Source: Nocardioides silvaticus (GTDB lineage: Bacteria > Actinomycetota > Actinomycetes > Propionibacteriales > Nocardioidaceae). Taken from it: a stretch of 64,000 nt of DNA. Shown piece after piece: positions 1 to 9,144 of the stretch; positions within the stretch are counted from its first letter, which is position 1, and every line of letters begins with the position of its first letter. The stretch spans positions 310,001 to 374,000 of the forward strand of contig NZ_QGDD01000004.1 in the NCBI RefSeq assembly GCF_003160695.1, written 5' to 3'. A program made the position numbers and the translations under genes. The notes beneath the pieces were generated by a model. It worked only from the letters and a program-made list of their open reading frames with translations, was not told where the DNA came from and made no database searches.

Positions 1-279
1 CTGACCGGCCAGGTCGATGAGCCCGAAACCGAGCGAGTACCGCCCGGTCCGGCGGTCCAGGCTCACCAGTCGCTGCTGCTCCAGGGTCGCGAGGATCCGC
101 CAGGCCGTGGTCCGGTTGAGGCCGACCTTCTCGGCGAGCGCGGTGGCTGTGCTGTCGGCGCCGCCGGCCGAGGCGACCGCCCTGAGCAGGGCGGCAGCAC
201 GCTCGACGGACTGCACGACGGGGGCCTCGCGAGGTGCCGTCGTTGCGCTTGACACAGCGTGTTGCGCATAACGCACCAT
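1..279 (-). CDS. IclR-family transcriptional regulator, N-terminal part
   Basis: Only the first 93 residues lie in the window; the gene runs off the left edge. Residues about 22-80 form the winged helix-turn-helix of the IclR family, with VQSVERAAALL leading into the first helix, LNRTTAWRILATLE as the recognition helix and a GRYSLG wing. The start at 279 follows a GAGGAGGG ribosome site; an in-frame GTG lies one codon upstream. It is divergent from the importer and carnitine genes that begin at 381, so it is the natural candidate for their local regulator. IclR proteins usually respond to small organic acids or aromatic and quaternary-amine catabolites through a C-terminal domain that is not visible here. 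Family assignment is firm; ligand and target are inferred from position. Confidence 0.85.
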   Translation of the reverse strand, partial: MVRYAQHAVSSATTAPREAPVVQSVERAAALLRAVASAGGADSTATALAEKVGLNRTTAWRILATLEQQRLVSLDRRTGRYSLGFGLIDLAGQ

Positions 280-301
280 CACAAACCCTCCTCGTTAGCC
301 A

Positions 302-330
302 TTGACCAGCGCTGCACGCGACTTTATGTT
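302..330 (+). promoter_or_regulatory. Sigma-A type promoter of the importer/carnitine operon
   Basis: TTGACC at 302-307 and TATGTT at 325-330 are separated by 17 bp, a near-consensus housekeeping promoter ahead of the binding-protein gene. The heptamer ATGTTCG occurs at 326-332 and again at 353-359, overlapping and just downstream of the -10, and could be part of an operator for the divergent IclR protein. The operator role is inferred. Confidence 0.6.
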
Positions 331-380
331 CGCTTCATCACATAGCCGATGTTCGGATAGTGAAACAGAGGAGTCACCAA

Positions 381-1952
381 GTGAACCAGCCTCGGATCAG
401 CCCCGGTCTCTCCCGGCGCTCGATGATCAAGTACTCCGGACTCGGCGCGGCAGCCGTCGTCGGCGGCAGCGCGTTCCTGTCAGCCTGCGGCAGCGACAGC
501 GGCGGTGGCGGCGGTGGCGGCAGGGGCGGCCAGCTGATCCACGGTGCCACCGGCGGTGGCAGCAAGGACACGCTCGACCCGCACCAGCCCGTCCAGGCCG
601 CCGACATCTCCCGGTGCTGCAACCTCTACGAGCCGCTGCTGTTCTGGAACAACAACTACGAGCTCGAGCCGGCACTCGCCGAGTCGGTGGAGCCCTCGTC
701 CGACGCGAGGACCTGGACGATCAACATGCGCCAGGGCGTCACGTTCCACAACGGCCAGACGGTCACCGCCGAGGACGCCTGGCTCAGCATCCGCCGGGTG
801 GCCGATCCCAAGGCGCCGCTGTCCGCCGGCGGCCAGCTCTCGACGATCATCGACTTCGAGTCCTCGAAGGTCGTCGACGACGCCACGCTGCAGATCGTCC
901 TCAACACGCCGTACGCGCTGCTCGACTCGCTGCTGGCCGAGTACACGCTCGGCATCATCCCGGGCGGCGAGTTCGACCCCGCCAACCCGGTCGGCACCGG
1001 TCCGTTCGCCTACAAGTCCTTCGAGGCGGGCAAGTCCAGCACCTTCACCCGGTACGACGACTACTGGGGCGAGGCGGCGCTGCTCGACGAGCTGGTGATC
1101 CAGGACTTCAACGACGACAACGCCAAGGTCAACGCCTTCCAGGCCAACCAGATCCAGACCCTGGACAACCTCCCCTACAACCTGATCGAGACCATCAAGG
1201 GCGCGGGCGGCGGCGTGCTCGAGGCGGACGGCGGCCAGTGGGTGCCGTTCACCATGCGGGTCGACCAGGCGCCGTTCAACGACGTCCGGGTGCGCCAGGC
1301 GATGCGCCTGATCGTCGACCGGCAGGCGATGATCGACCAGACCCTGAGCGGCTACGGAACGCTGGGCAACGACCTGTACGCACCGCTCGACGTCATGTAC
1401 GCCGACGACCTGCCTCAGCGCGAGCAGGACATCGACCAGGCCAAGTCGCTGCTCGCGTCCGCCGGAGCCGAGGGGCTGCAGGTCGAGCTCTTCACCGGCG
1501 ACGACATCGGCTCGGTCGCCGTCCCGGCGGCGAACCTCTTCGCCGAGCAGGCCAAGGCCGCCGGCGTCGAGGTCAAGGTCACCAAGAAGACGCCGTTCTA
1601 CGACGACGACTACCTGTCCTACACGTTCGCCCAGGACTTCTGGAACACCCGCAACTACATCCCGCAGGCCGTCGTGGGGACGTTCCCGCCCGAGCTCGGT
1701 GGCACCTACAACGAGACCCACTGGGACAACGAGGAGCACCGCGAGCTCGTCAACGCCGCCGCCAAGGAGGTGGACGAGGCCAAGCGGGCCGAGCTGGTCC
1801 ACCAGGCGCAGGAGATCGAGTACAACGAGGGCGGCCTCATCATCTGGGGCTTCCGCAAGCAGGTGGACGCCTACGCATCCACCGTCAGCGGCCTCGAACC
1901 GAGCAAGTACCTCCCGCTCGGCAACTACAAGTTCAGCAAGGTCTCGGTCTGA
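381..1952 (+). CDS. ABC importer substrate-binding lipoprotein (family 5, peptide/nickel type)
   Basis: A 523-residue extracytoplasmic solute-binding protein of the SBP_bac_5 (DppA/OppA) family. The GTG at 381 is preferred because GAGGAG lies 7 bp upstream. Residues 11-17 (SRRSMIK) are a twin-arginine-like motif, followed by a hydrophobic stretch and the lipobox LSAC with Cys36, so it is probably a Tat-exported lipoprotein. A glycine-rich linker follows the lipid anchor. The rest carries typical family features such as TWTINMRQGVTFHNG and a PVGTGPF segment. It is first in an operon with two permeases and a fused ATPase. Family 5 proteins bind peptides, but many take other small solutes; the carnitine genes downstream make a carnitine-like cargo plausible. 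The cargo is inferred. Confidence 0.9.
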   Translation: MNQPRISPGLSRRSMIKYSGLGAAAVVGGSAFLSACGSDSGGGGGGGRGGQLIHGATGGGSKDTLDPHQPVQAADISRCCNLYEPLLFWNNNYELEPALAESVEPSSDARTWTINMRQGVTFHNGQTVTAEDAWLSIRRVADPKAPLSAGGQLSTIIDFESSKVVDDATLQIVLNTPYALLDSLLAEYTLGIIPGGEFDPANPVGTGPFAYKSFEAGKSSTFTRYDDYWGEAALLDELVIQDFNDDNAKVNAFQANQIQTLDNLPYNLIETIKGAGGGVLEADGGQWVPFTMRVDQAPFNDVRVRQAMRLIVDRQAMIDQTLSGYGTLGNDLYAPLDVMYADDLPQREQDIDQAKSLLASAGAEGLQVELFTGDDIGSVAVPAANLFAEQAKAAGVEVKVTKKTPFYDDDYLSYTFAQDFWNTRNYIPQAVVGTFPPELGGTYNETHWDNEEHRELVNAAAKEVDEAKRAELVHQAQEIEYNEGGLIIWGFRKQVDAYASTVSGLEPSKYLPLGNYKFSKVSV

Positions 1953-1953
1953 C

Positions 1954-2988
1954 ATGACCCTGGAAGCGACCCTCCCCGACCCGCTCGCGGAGGGCGCACC
2001 TCCTCGGGGTCGCTCCGGCGGGGCGGCGTGGGCCCTGTGGCTGGCACGCCGCCTCGGGCTGGCCGTCCTGACCCTGTGGCTCGTGTCGGTCGTGGTCTTC
2101 CTCGCCACCGCCGCCCTCGGCGACCCGGTGCGCGCGATCCTCGGTCGCGACTACGAGACGAACGTCGCCCGACGCGAACAGCTCGAGGCCCAGCTGGGCG
2201 TGGGCGACTCCATCGTGAGCCGCTACCTCGACTGGCTGGGCGGCCTGGTGACCGGCGACTTCGGCACCTCGCTGGCCAACCAGCTGCCGGTCTGGGAGCA
2301 GATCTCCAGCACCGTGGCGAACACGCTGGTGCTCGTCCTCCTGTCGGCCCTGGTGATGATCCCGCTCGCCTTCGGCATCGCGATGATCTCCGCGCACTTC
2401 CGGCGGCGGCGTCCCGACACGGTCATCCAGACGATCCTGCTGGCGCTGGCCGGCGTGCCCGAGTTCGTGACCGGCATCCTGCTGGTCGCACTCCTCTCGA
2501 CCTCGGTCTTCCACGTCTTCCCCGCCGTGACCATCTCGACGTTGGACGGTCATCCCTGGGACGAGCCCAAGGGCATGGTGCTGCCGGTGGCGACCCTGGT
2601 GCTCGCGGTGACGCCGTACGTGTCGCGGATCGTCCGGGCGACGCTGCTCGAGGTCCTCGACAGCGACTACGTGGAGCTGGCTCGGCTCAAGGGCATCCCG
2701 GAGGCCGTGGTGATGCGCAAGCACGCCCTGCTCAACGCGATCGTGCCCGGCATCCAGGTCATCGCCCTCCAGCTGGCGTGGCTGGCCGGTGGTGTCGTCC
2801 TCGTCGAGACCCTGTTCGCCTACCCCGGCGTGGGCAAGCAGCTCGTCGACTCGGTCCGCAACCACGACGTCCCGATGGTCCAGGCGCTCAGCATGATCAT
2901 CGCGGGTGTCTACATCGTGGTGAACCTCGTCGCCGACGTCCTCTCGATCCTGCTGACACCCCGAGCGAGGACGGCGATCTCCTCATGA
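1954..2988 (+). CDS. ABC transporter permease (DppB-like)
   Basis: A 344-residue inner-membrane permease of the BPD_transp_1 family. The first membrane helix lies near residues 30-50, followed by a large external loop and five further helices. The cytoplasmic EAA loop is visible near residue 240 as ELARLKGIPEAVVMRKHALL, the contact site for the ATPase. The start lies one base after the binding-protein stop, and the end overlaps the next permease by ATGA, so the two are almost certainly translationally coupled. It pairs with the permease at 2985 to form the channel. Cargo is the same open question as for the binding protein. Confidence 0.9.
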   Translation: MTLEATLPDPLAEGAPPRGRSGGAAWALWLARRLGLAVLTLWLVSVVVFLATAALGDPVRAILGRDYETNVARREQLEAQLGVGDSIVSRYLDWLGGLVTGDFGTSLANQLPVWEQISSTVANTLVLVLLSALVMIPLAFGIAMISAHFRRRRPDTVIQTILLALAGVPEFVTGILLVALLSTSVFHVFPAVTISTLDGHPWDEPKGMVLPVATLVLAVTPYVSRIVRATLLEVLDSDYVELARLKGIPEAVVMRKHALLNAIVPGIQVIALQLAWLAGGVVLVETLFAYPGVGKQLVDSVRNHDVPMVQALSMIIAGVYIVVNLVADVLSILLTPRARTAISS

Positions 2989-3869
2989 GCACAGAGACAT
3001 CAGGGATATCAGGAACGTCCGGGACACCCGCGGCCCCGTCCGGGCCCGCACCGGCCGGCTTCCTCCGGCGTGCGCTCCGGCAGAAGCGGTTCGCGTTCGG
3101 CTTCACGGTCACCGTGCTGGTCGTGCTCTTCGCGGTCGTCGCACCGTTCTTCGCTCCGTACGGTGAGAAGGAGACCGCCGGGCCGCCGTACGCCAAGGAC
3201 GGCGTGTTCGGCACCGACTACCTCGGCCAGGACGTGCTGAGCCGGGTGATGCACGGCGGTCAGTCGGTCCTGGCGATCTCGGTGCTGGCCACCCTGCTCG
3301 GCATGGTCGTCGGGGTCCTCATCGGCGTCGTGGCGGCGTACGCCGGCGGCTGGTGGGACGAGGTGATCATGCGGCTCAACGACGTGCTGCTCGCCTTCCC
3401 GCAGATCCTGCTCGCACTCGTCGTCCTGACCGCGCTCGAGAACCCCGCGTCCTGGGTGATCATCCTGCTCATCGGCGCCTCGCACGCCCCGCGCGTGGCC
3501 AGGGTGTCCCGCGGGGTCGCCCTCGGGATCGTCTCGCGGGACTTCGTGGTCGCCGCCGAGGCGCTGGGCGAGAAGCGGTCGCGCATCATCCTCGCCGAGG
3601 TGCTGCCCAACATGACCGGACCGCTGCTGGCCGAGGCCGGCCTGCGACTCACCTACTCGATCGGCGTCGTCGCCGCCCTGGGCTTCCTCGGCTTCGCCGC
3701 CGACCCGGGTGCGGCGAACTGGGGCCAGATGATGAACGAGAACCGACTCGGCCTGCAGACCCAGCCCTGGGCCGTGATGGCACCGGTGCTGGTGATCGCC
3801 ATCTTCACGATCGCGACCAACCTGATGGCGGACGGGCTCGCCCAGATCAGCCAGAGAGGCGACGACTGA
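2985..3869 (+). CDS. ABC transporter permease (DppC-like)
   Basis: A 294-residue permease with the DppC/OppC layout: a 25-residue Ser/Gly/Pro-rich cytoplasmic N-terminus, a first helix, an external segment with FGTDYLGQDVLSRVMHGG, then five helices. The EAA motif is at about residue 189 (AAEALGEKRSRIILAEVLPN). Its ATG overlaps the DppB-like stop by four bases, and its own TGA overlaps the ATPase start by one base. It forms the second half of the membrane channel. Confidence 0.9.
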   Translation: MSTETSGISGTSGTPAAPSGPAPAGFLRRALRQKRFAFGFTVTVLVVLFAVVAPFFAPYGEKETAGPPYAKDGVFGTDYLGQDVLSRVMHGGQSVLAISVLATLLGMVVGVLIGVVAAYAGGWWDEVIMRLNDVLLAFPQILLALVVLTALENPASWVIILLIGASHAPRVARVSRGVALGIVSRDFVVAAEALGEKRSRIILAEVLPNMTGPLLAEAGLRLTYSIGVVAALGFLGFAADPGAANWGQMMNENRLGLQTQPWAVMAPVLVIAIFTIATNLMADGLAQISQRGDD

Positions 3870-5680
3870 TGGCGACCACCACCCCCGACGCGGGCCAGGG
3901 CCACGAGGTGAGGGCGACCACCGGCCTGATCATCGAGGACCTCGGCGTCAGCCTCACCGGCAGGGAGGTCGACGTCGTCGACGACATCGACCTGGTCCTC
4001 AAGCCGGGCGAGGTGGTCGGCCTCGTCGGTGAGTCCGGGTCCGGCAAGACGACGGTCGGCACCTCGCTGCTCAACTACTCGCGGGCCGGCGCGTTCATCT
4101 CCTCGGGCAAGGTCCTCCTCGAGGACCGCGACGTGCTCAAGATGCACTGGAAGGAGGTCCGCAAGCTGCGCGGGGAGGAGATCGCCTACGTCCCGCAGGA
4201 CCCGGCCTCCGCTCTCAACCCGAGCATCCGGATCGGCAAGCAGCTGGTCGAGCTCCAGCAGCTGCGCGGCATCGGCACCAGCGAGTCGCGGCTGCAGGCG
4301 GCCCGCGACGGCCTCGCCGAGGTGGGGCTGCCGACCGACGACGAGTTCCTCAAGCGCTACGCCCACCAGCTCTCCGGCGGCCAGGTGCAGCGGGTGGCGC
4401 TGGCGATGGCGTTCCTGCCCAAGCCGAAGGTGCTGGTGCTCGACGAGCCGACCACCGGCCTCGACGTCACCACGCAGAAGATGGTGCTCGACACCATGGC
4501 CGAGCTGTGCCGCGCGTACGGCGTCAGCGCGCTCTACGTCACCCACGACCTCGCGGTGGTGGCGAACATCGCCGACCGGGTCGCGGTGATGTATGCCGGT
4601 CAGATCGCCGAGCTCGGCCCGCGGGACACCATCTTCGCCAACCCCGCCCATCCCTACACCCGCGCCCTGCTCGACTCGATCCCGCACCTCAGCCAGGCCC
4701 GGGCGCTCAAGGGCATCCCGGGCCGGACCCCCTCCCCCGGCCGCCGGCCGGACGGGTGCCGCTTCAACGACCGCTGCGCGTTCGTGGTGGACCGGTGCCG
4801 GCAGGAGGTGCCGGAGCTGCGCACCGTGGCGCCGGAGCACGAGGCCCGTTGCCACCGGGTCGGGGAGATCGGCACCTGGGACATCAACCTCGGCACGGTG
4901 CCGGACGCCGACCCGGAGAAGCCGCGCGACGTCATCCTCTCGGTCGAGAGGCTCGACGTCTTCTACGGACGCAAGCACGTCGTGCACGACGTGAGCTTCA
5001 ACCTGGCCAAGGGCGAGGTGGTCGCCCTGGTCGGCGAGTCCGGCAGCGGCAAGACCACGATCTCCCGCTCGGTAGGAGGCCTGCACAAGGACTGGACCGG
5101 GGACATCACCTTCGAGGGACGCCGGCTGGCCAACAGCGCCCGCAGGCGCAGCGCCGACGACCGCCGCCGGATGCAGTACATCTTCCAGAACCCCTACCTC
5201 TCGCTGAACCCGCGACTGTCGATCGAGCAGATCATCAAACGGCCGATGGAGCTCTTCGGGCTGGCCAAGGGCAAGGAGGCCACCGAGCGCGTGGTGGAGC
5301 TGATGGGGCAGGTGGCGCTGGGGTCGCAGATGCTGCACTACCCGGCGAGCCGGCTCTCCGGCGGTGAGCGGCAGCGGGTCGCCATCGCCCGGGCGCTCGC
5401 CGCGGAGCCGGACGTGATGATCTGCGACGAGATCACCTCGGCCCTCGACGTGTCGGTGCAGGGCTCGATCGTCGAGCTGCTCGAGGGGCTCCGGCTCGAG
5501 CGCGGCATCAGCATGCTGTTCGTCACGCACAACCTGGCACTGGTCCGCTCCATCGCTGCTCGCGTGGAGATCCTCCAGGCCGGCCGGGTGGTCGAGGCCG
5601 GCTCGGTCGTGACCGTCATGGACACGCCGCAGCAGGACTACACCCGCAAGCTCCTCTCCAACAGCCCGCGGATCGACTAG
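3869..5680 (+). CDS. Fused ABC transporter ATPase (DppD-DppF type)
   Basis: A 603-residue protein holding two complete ATPase domains in one chain. Walker A GESGSGKTT occurs near residues 53 and 387. Each half has an ABC signature (LSGGQ, then LSGGE) and a Walker B (VLVLDEPTT; VMICDEITS). Between them, near residue 295, is the Cys-rich oligopeptide-transporter extension (GCRFNDRCAF plus later Cys residues) seen in peptide-type importers that bind an iron-sulfur cluster. DppD and DppF are separate genes in E. coli; fused versions are common in actinobacteria. It energises the 1954/2985 channel and completes the importer. Confidence 0.9.
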   Translation: MATTTPDAGQGHEVRATTGLIIEDLGVSLTGREVDVVDDIDLVLKPGEVVGLVGESGSGKTTVGTSLLNYSRAGAFISSGKVLLEDRDVLKMHWKEVRKLRGEEIAYVPQDPASALNPSIRIGKQLVELQQLRGIGTSESRLQAARDGLAEVGLPTDDEFLKRYAHQLSGGQVQRVALAMAFLPKPKVLVLDEPTTGLDVTTQKMVLDTMAELCRAYGVSALYVTHDLAVVANIADRVAVMYAGQIAELGPRDTIFANPAHPYTRALLDSIPHLSQARALKGIPGRTPSPGRRPDGCRFNDRCAFVVDRCRQEVPELRTVAPEHEARCHRVGEIGTWDINLGTVPDADPEKPRDVILSVERLDVFYGRKHVVHDVSFNLAKGEVVALVGESGSGKTTISRSVGGLHKDWTGDITFEGRRLANSARRRSADDRRRMQYIFQNPYLSLNPRLSIEQIIKRPMELFGLAKGKEATERVVELMGQVALGSQMLHYPASRLSGGERQRVAIARALAAEPDVMICDEITSALDVSVQGSIVELLEGLRLERGISMLFVTHNLALVRSIAARVEILQAGRVVEAGSVVTVMDTPQQDYTRKLLSNSPRID

Positions 5681-5684
5681 GCCC

Positions 5685-6815
5685 GTGCCCACCTCCACCG
5701 GGGGCGCCCGCCTCTCGGACCTGCGGTTCGCCGACCCCCAGCACGAGCCGGGGTGGGGTCATGTCGTCGTGCCCGCGGGAGGCAGCAGCGAGCTGCCGGT
5801 CGACCTGCGGCCGGTCGCGGTCGAGGTCGCGGGCGCCGGGCGCCTGCACGACCTCGGCGAGTGGGTCGCAGCGACGTGGACGACGTCGCTGCTGGTGCTG
5901 GACCGCGGGGTGGTCGTCCACGAGTGGTACGCCGACGAGGTGGGCCGCGAGACCTTGTTCCTGGGCGCCTCGATGACCAAGTCGGTGCTGGCGCATCTCG
6001 TCGGCCGCGCCGTGGGCGAGGGAGCGCTGGCGCTGTCGGACGCCGTGACGGCCCTCGTGCCCGAGCTGCGCGGCACCGGCTACGACGGCACGACCGTCCA
6101 CGACCTGCTGACGATGACGAGCGGGACCGACTGGGTCGAGGACCACCGCGACCCCCGTGGCCCCGCGTCGCGGCTGCTGGCAGCGTTCGCCGACGGCGGC
6201 GACTCGCGTGCCCTGCTCCACGGGGTGGGGCCGGCGGTCGTTCCCGGCACCAGGTTCGCCTACAGCACCGCGGACTCGCAGGTGCTCGACTGGGTGCGTG
6301 AGCGCGCGACCGGCCGCTCCTACGCCACCGAGGTGGCCCGGCTCTGGAGGGACCTCGGCTGCACCAGCGACGCAGTGGTTGCCGTCGACGGCTCCGGCGC
6401 GGCGCTCGCGGGCGGCGGGTTGGCCGCGAGCGCGCGGGACTGGGCGCGGGTCGCCCTGCTCGCCGTCGACGGACGCGCTGTCGACGGTCGTCGGCTGCTG
6501 GACGCTGCGTGGGCTGAGGATGCCGCGCGGCCGCCGTACCCGTTCCTCGCGCCGGGCCGGCTGCCCAGCAGCATCACGACCCACGCCGGCTTCGGCCGCC
6601 ACTGGTGGCCGCTGGACCCGTCAGGCGGCCGCGTCACCGCCGACGGCAGCCGCGGTCAGCTCGCCGCTGCCGACCGACATACCGGCGCGGTGGTGGTGAA
6701 GACCTCGCTGTGGCCCTACGACGACTTCCTCGTCGACCGGCAGGCCCGGGACCTCAGCTACCTCGGCATCCACGCACTCCTCGACCTCCTCGACCCAGCA
6801 CGAACCCCTGACTGA
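5685..6815 (+). CDS. Serine hydrolase, beta-lactamase/esterase (class C-like) family
   Basis: A 376-residue penicillin-recognising-fold hydrolase. The catalytic SMTK tetrad is at residues 96-99 ([11 protein letters not shown]) and the second motif is YST at 193-195, where tyrosine is the usual base. A third-strand HAG near TTHAGFG may replace the KTG box. There is no signal peptide, so the enzyme is probably cytoplasmic, which argues against a cell-wall or antibiotic role. The GTG start lies four bases after the importer stop, and the carnitine enzymes follow 13 bases later. In Pseudomonas the carnitine operon carries a hydrolase (HocS) that releases carnitine from short acylcarnitines; this gene could do the same job with an unrelated fold. 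That role is inferred. Confidence 0.75.
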   Translation: MPTSTGGARLSDLRFADPQHEPGWGHVVVPAGGSSELPVDLRPVAVEVAGAGRLHDLGEWVAATWTTSLLVLDRGVVVHEWYADEVGRETLFLGASMTKSVLAHLVGRAVGEGALALSDAVTALVPELRGTGYDGTTVHDLLTMTSGTDWVEDHRDPRGPASRLLAAFADGGDSRALLHGVGPAVVPGTRFAYSTADSQVLDWVRERATGRSYATEVARLWRDLGCTSDAVVAVDGSGAALAGGGLAASARDWARVALLAVDGRAVDGRRLLDAAWAEDAARPPYPFLAPGRLPSSITTHAGFGRHWWPLDPSGGRVTADGSRGQLAAADRHTGAVVVKTSLWPYDDFLVDRQARDLSYLGIHALLDLLDPARTPD

Positions 6816-6828
6816 AGGGAGACCCCCC

Positions 6829-7713
6829 ATGAACCGCAACGTCATGATCACCTGTGCCCTGACCGGTGCCGGCGACACGGTCGGCCGCTCCGAGCACGTC
6901 CCGGTGACGCCCGAGCAGATCGCCGAGTCCGGCATCGCGGCCGCCCGCGCCGGCGCGACCATCATCCACATCCACGTCCGTGACCCTGAGACCGGCAAAG
7001 GTTCCCGGGACGTGGCGCTCTACCGCGAGGTGGTCGAGCGGGTTCGGGCCTCCGACGTCGACGTCATCATCAACACGACCGCCGGCATGGGCGGCGACCT
7101 GATGCTCGACCCGCACGACCCGACCACCTTCGTCGAGGGCACCGACCTGGTGCGCGGCGTCGACCGGCTCCCCCACGTCGAGGAGCTGCTGCCCGACATC
7201 TGCACGCTCGACTGCGGCAGCCTCAACTTCGGCGAGGGCAGCCTGGTCTACGTCAGCACCCCCGACATGCTCCGCGAGGGCGCGAAGAAGATCCAGGAGC
7301 TCGGCGTCCGCTGCGAGATGGAGATCTTCGACACCGGCCACCTGTGGTTCGCCAAGACGCTGGTGGAGGAGGGCCTGATCGACGCGCCCGCGATGTACCA
7401 GCTCTGCATGGGCATCCCGTACGGCGCGCCCGCCGACCCGATGACGCTGATGGCGATGGTCCAACAGCTGCCCGAGGACGCCGTCTGGGCGTCGTTCGCC
7501 CTCGGCCCGATGCAGATGCCGTGGGTGGCGCAGTCGGTGCTGCTCGGCGGTCACGTGCGCGTCGGCCTCGAGGACAACCTGTACCTCTCCAAGGGGGTCA
7601 AGGCGACCAACGCGCAGCTCGTGGAGCGCGCCCGGACGATCATCGAGTCGATGGGCGCCAAGGTCGCCACCCCCGACGAGGGGCGCGAGATCCTCGCCCT
7701 CCGGCGCCGGTGA
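6829..7713 (+). CDS. cdhC: Beta-keto acid cleavage enzyme (BKACE), probable dehydrocarnitine cleavage
   Basis: A 294-residue TIM-barrel enzyme of the BKACE (DUF849) family. The metal-binding HIH is at residues 47-49 ([12 protein letters not shown]), preceded by the family N-terminus [18 protein letters not shown] enzymes condense a beta-keto acid with acetyl-CoA, giving acetoacetate plus a new CoA thioester. The downstream partners, a carnitine-dehydrogenase-like enzyme and a hotdog thioesterase, match the known carnitine module in which 3-dehydrocarnitine and acetyl-CoA give acetoacetate and betainyl-CoA. A clear ribosome site (AAGGGAG) precedes the ATG. Family is firm; the substrate follows from the neighbours. 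Confidence 0.85.
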   Translation: MNRNVMITCALTGAGDTVGRSEHVPVTPEQIAESGIAAARAGATIIHIHVRDPETGKGSRDVALYREVVERVRASDVDVIINTTAGMGGDLMLDPHDPTTFVEGTDLVRGVDRLPHVEELLPDICTLDCGSLNFGEGSLVYVSTPDMLREGAKKIQELGVRCEMEIFDTGHLWFAKTLVEEGLIDAPAMYQLCMGIPYGAPADPMTLMAMVQQLPEDAVWASFALGPMQMPWVAQSVLLGGHVRVGLEDNLYLSKGVKATNAQLVERARTIIESMGAKVATPDEGREILALRRR

Positions 7714-7723
7714 GGGGGCGACG

Positions 7724-8665
7724 ATGAGCCGCCCGGCACCCCAGGACGTCCGGACCGTCGTCTGCGCCGGGGCAGGCGTCATCGGGGGCGGCTGGGTGGC
7801 CTACTTCCTGGCCCGCGGCTACCGGGTCGTGGCCTGGGACCCCGCCCCCGACGGCGAGCAGCGGCTGCGCCACCTGGTCGCGGCCGCGTGGCCGGCGCTG
7901 ACCGAGCTCGGCCTGGCCGAGGGCGCGAGCATCGACAACCTGAGCTTCGAGCCCGACCTCGCGAAGGCCTGCGCCCAGGCCGACTTCGTCCAGGAGAGCG
8001 CGCCGGAGGACCTCGAGCTCAAGCGCACGCTGCTCGCCGACATCGACGCCGCCACTCCCGAAGGGGTCGTGATCTCGTCGTCGACGTCGGGCTACGGCAT
8101 GAGCGAGATGCAGGACAAGTGCACCCACCCGGACCGCACCGTGGTCGGGCACCCGTTCAACCCGCCGTACCTGATCCCGCTCGTCGAGGTCGTCGGCGGC
8201 GCCAGCACGTCCCCGGACGCCGTCCAGTGGACCGCGGACTTCTTCACGCTGGCCGGCAAGTCGGTGATCAGGATGGAGCGCGAGGTGCCGGGCTTCGTCG
8301 CCAACCGGCTGCAGGAGGCGCTGTGGCGGGAGGCGTTGCACATGGTCGAGAACGGCGAGGCGACGGTGGAGGAGATCGACCTCTCGATCACCGACGGGCC
8401 GGGCCTGCGCTGGGCGTTCATGGGCCCCATGCTCACCTTCCACCTCGCGGGTGGTCAGGGCGGCATGGCGCACATGCTCGACCACTTCGGCCCCTCGCTG
8501 CTGTCGCCGTGGACCCGGCTCGAGGCACCGGAGCTCACGCAGGAGCTGCGAGACGCGGTCGTCGACGGGTGCGAGCGCGAGGCCGCGGGCCGGACCATCG
8601 ACGACCTGGTCGCGGAGCGGGACCGGGGCGTGATCGCGATCCTGCGGGCGACGGGGCGCGCATGA
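7724..8665 (+). CDS. cdhA: L-carnitine dehydrogenase (3-hydroxyacyl-CoA dehydrogenase fold)
   Basis: A 313-residue NAD-dependent dehydrogenase. The Rossmann motif GAGVIG is at residues 16-21, and the catalytic His143-Glu155 pair sits in GHPFNPPYLIPLVEVVGG. The second domain carries GPGLRWAFMGPMLTFHLAGG, typical of carnitine dehydrogenases rather than of fatty-acid 3-hydroxyacyl-CoA dehydrogenases. It would oxidise L-carnitine to 3-dehydrocarnitine, the substrate of the BKACE enzyme upstream. A GAGGGGG ribosome site precedes the ATG, and the end overlaps the thioesterase by ATGA. The assignment rests on the motif plus the neighbours. Confidence 0.85.
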   Translation: MSRPAPQDVRTVVCAGAGVIGGGWVAYFLARGYRVVAWDPAPDGEQRLRHLVAAAWPALTELGLAEGASIDNLSFEPDLAKACAQADFVQESAPEDLELKRTLLADIDAATPEGVVISSSTSGYGMSEMQDKCTHPDRTVVGHPFNPPYLIPLVEVVGGASTSPDAVQWTADFFTLAGKSVIRMEREVPGFVANRLQEALWREALHMVENGEATVEEIDLSITDGPGLRWAFMGPMLTFHLAGGQGGMAHMLDHFGPSLLSPWTRLEAPELTQELRDAVVDGCEREAAGRTIDDLVAERDRGVIAILRATGRA

Positions 8666-9144
8666 GCGGACCCGTCGTCTGGCGGGAGCCGGTCCAGGAC
8701 GCCTGGATCGACTACAACGGGCATCTCTCCGAGCCGTTCTACGTGCTCGTGTTCGGCCACGCCACCGATGCGGTGATGGACGAGGTCGGGCTGGGGCCGG
8801 AGTACCGCGAGGCCAACGACGCCTCGCTCTACACCGTCGAGGCGCACGTGCGGTACCTCGACGAGGTCTCGGCCGGCAGCGAGCTCGAGGTGCGCTCCTC
8901 GGTGATCGGCGCGACGCACAAGCTGCTGTGGATCTGGCACGAGCTCTGGGTCGACGGCCGGCTGCGCGCCACCGAGGAGGTGCTCGGGGTGCACGTGGCC
9001 GGGCGGAGCTCCGCGCCGTTCCCCGAGGACGTTGCCGACCGGGTCCGGGCAGCCTGCGTCGACGCGCCCGAGGAGGCCGGCGGTCGGATCCGTCCGTTGC
9101 CGCCGGCACCGGTGGAGGAGGGGTCAGGCGGGCTCGAGCTCTGA
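8662..9144 (+). CDS. cdhB: Hotdog-fold thioesterase, probable betainyl-CoA thioesterase
   Basis: A 160-residue single hotdog-domain protein with the 4-hydroxybenzoyl-CoA thioesterase-like motif DYNGHL at residues 17-22. In carnitine catabolism the corresponding enzyme hydrolyses betainyl-CoA to glycine betaine and CoA, the last step of the route. It overlaps the dehydrogenase by four bases. Its last 21 bases overlap the convergent sigma-factor gene, so both reading frames share that DNA. Gene symbols follow the Pseudomonas cdh naming by analogy. Confidence 0.8.
   Translation: MSGPVVWREPVQDAWIDYNGHLSEPFYVLVFGHATDAVMDEVGLGPEYREANDASLYTVEAHVRYLDEVSAGSELEVRSSVIGATHKLLWIWHELWVDGRLRATEEVLGVHVAGRSSAPFPEDVADRVRAACVDAPEEAGGRIRPLPPAPVEEGSGGLEL

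Noticed and set aside
5685..6815. Antibiotic-resistance beta-lactamase
   Set aside because: No signal peptide, no clear KTG box, and an operon context of import and carnitine catabolism.
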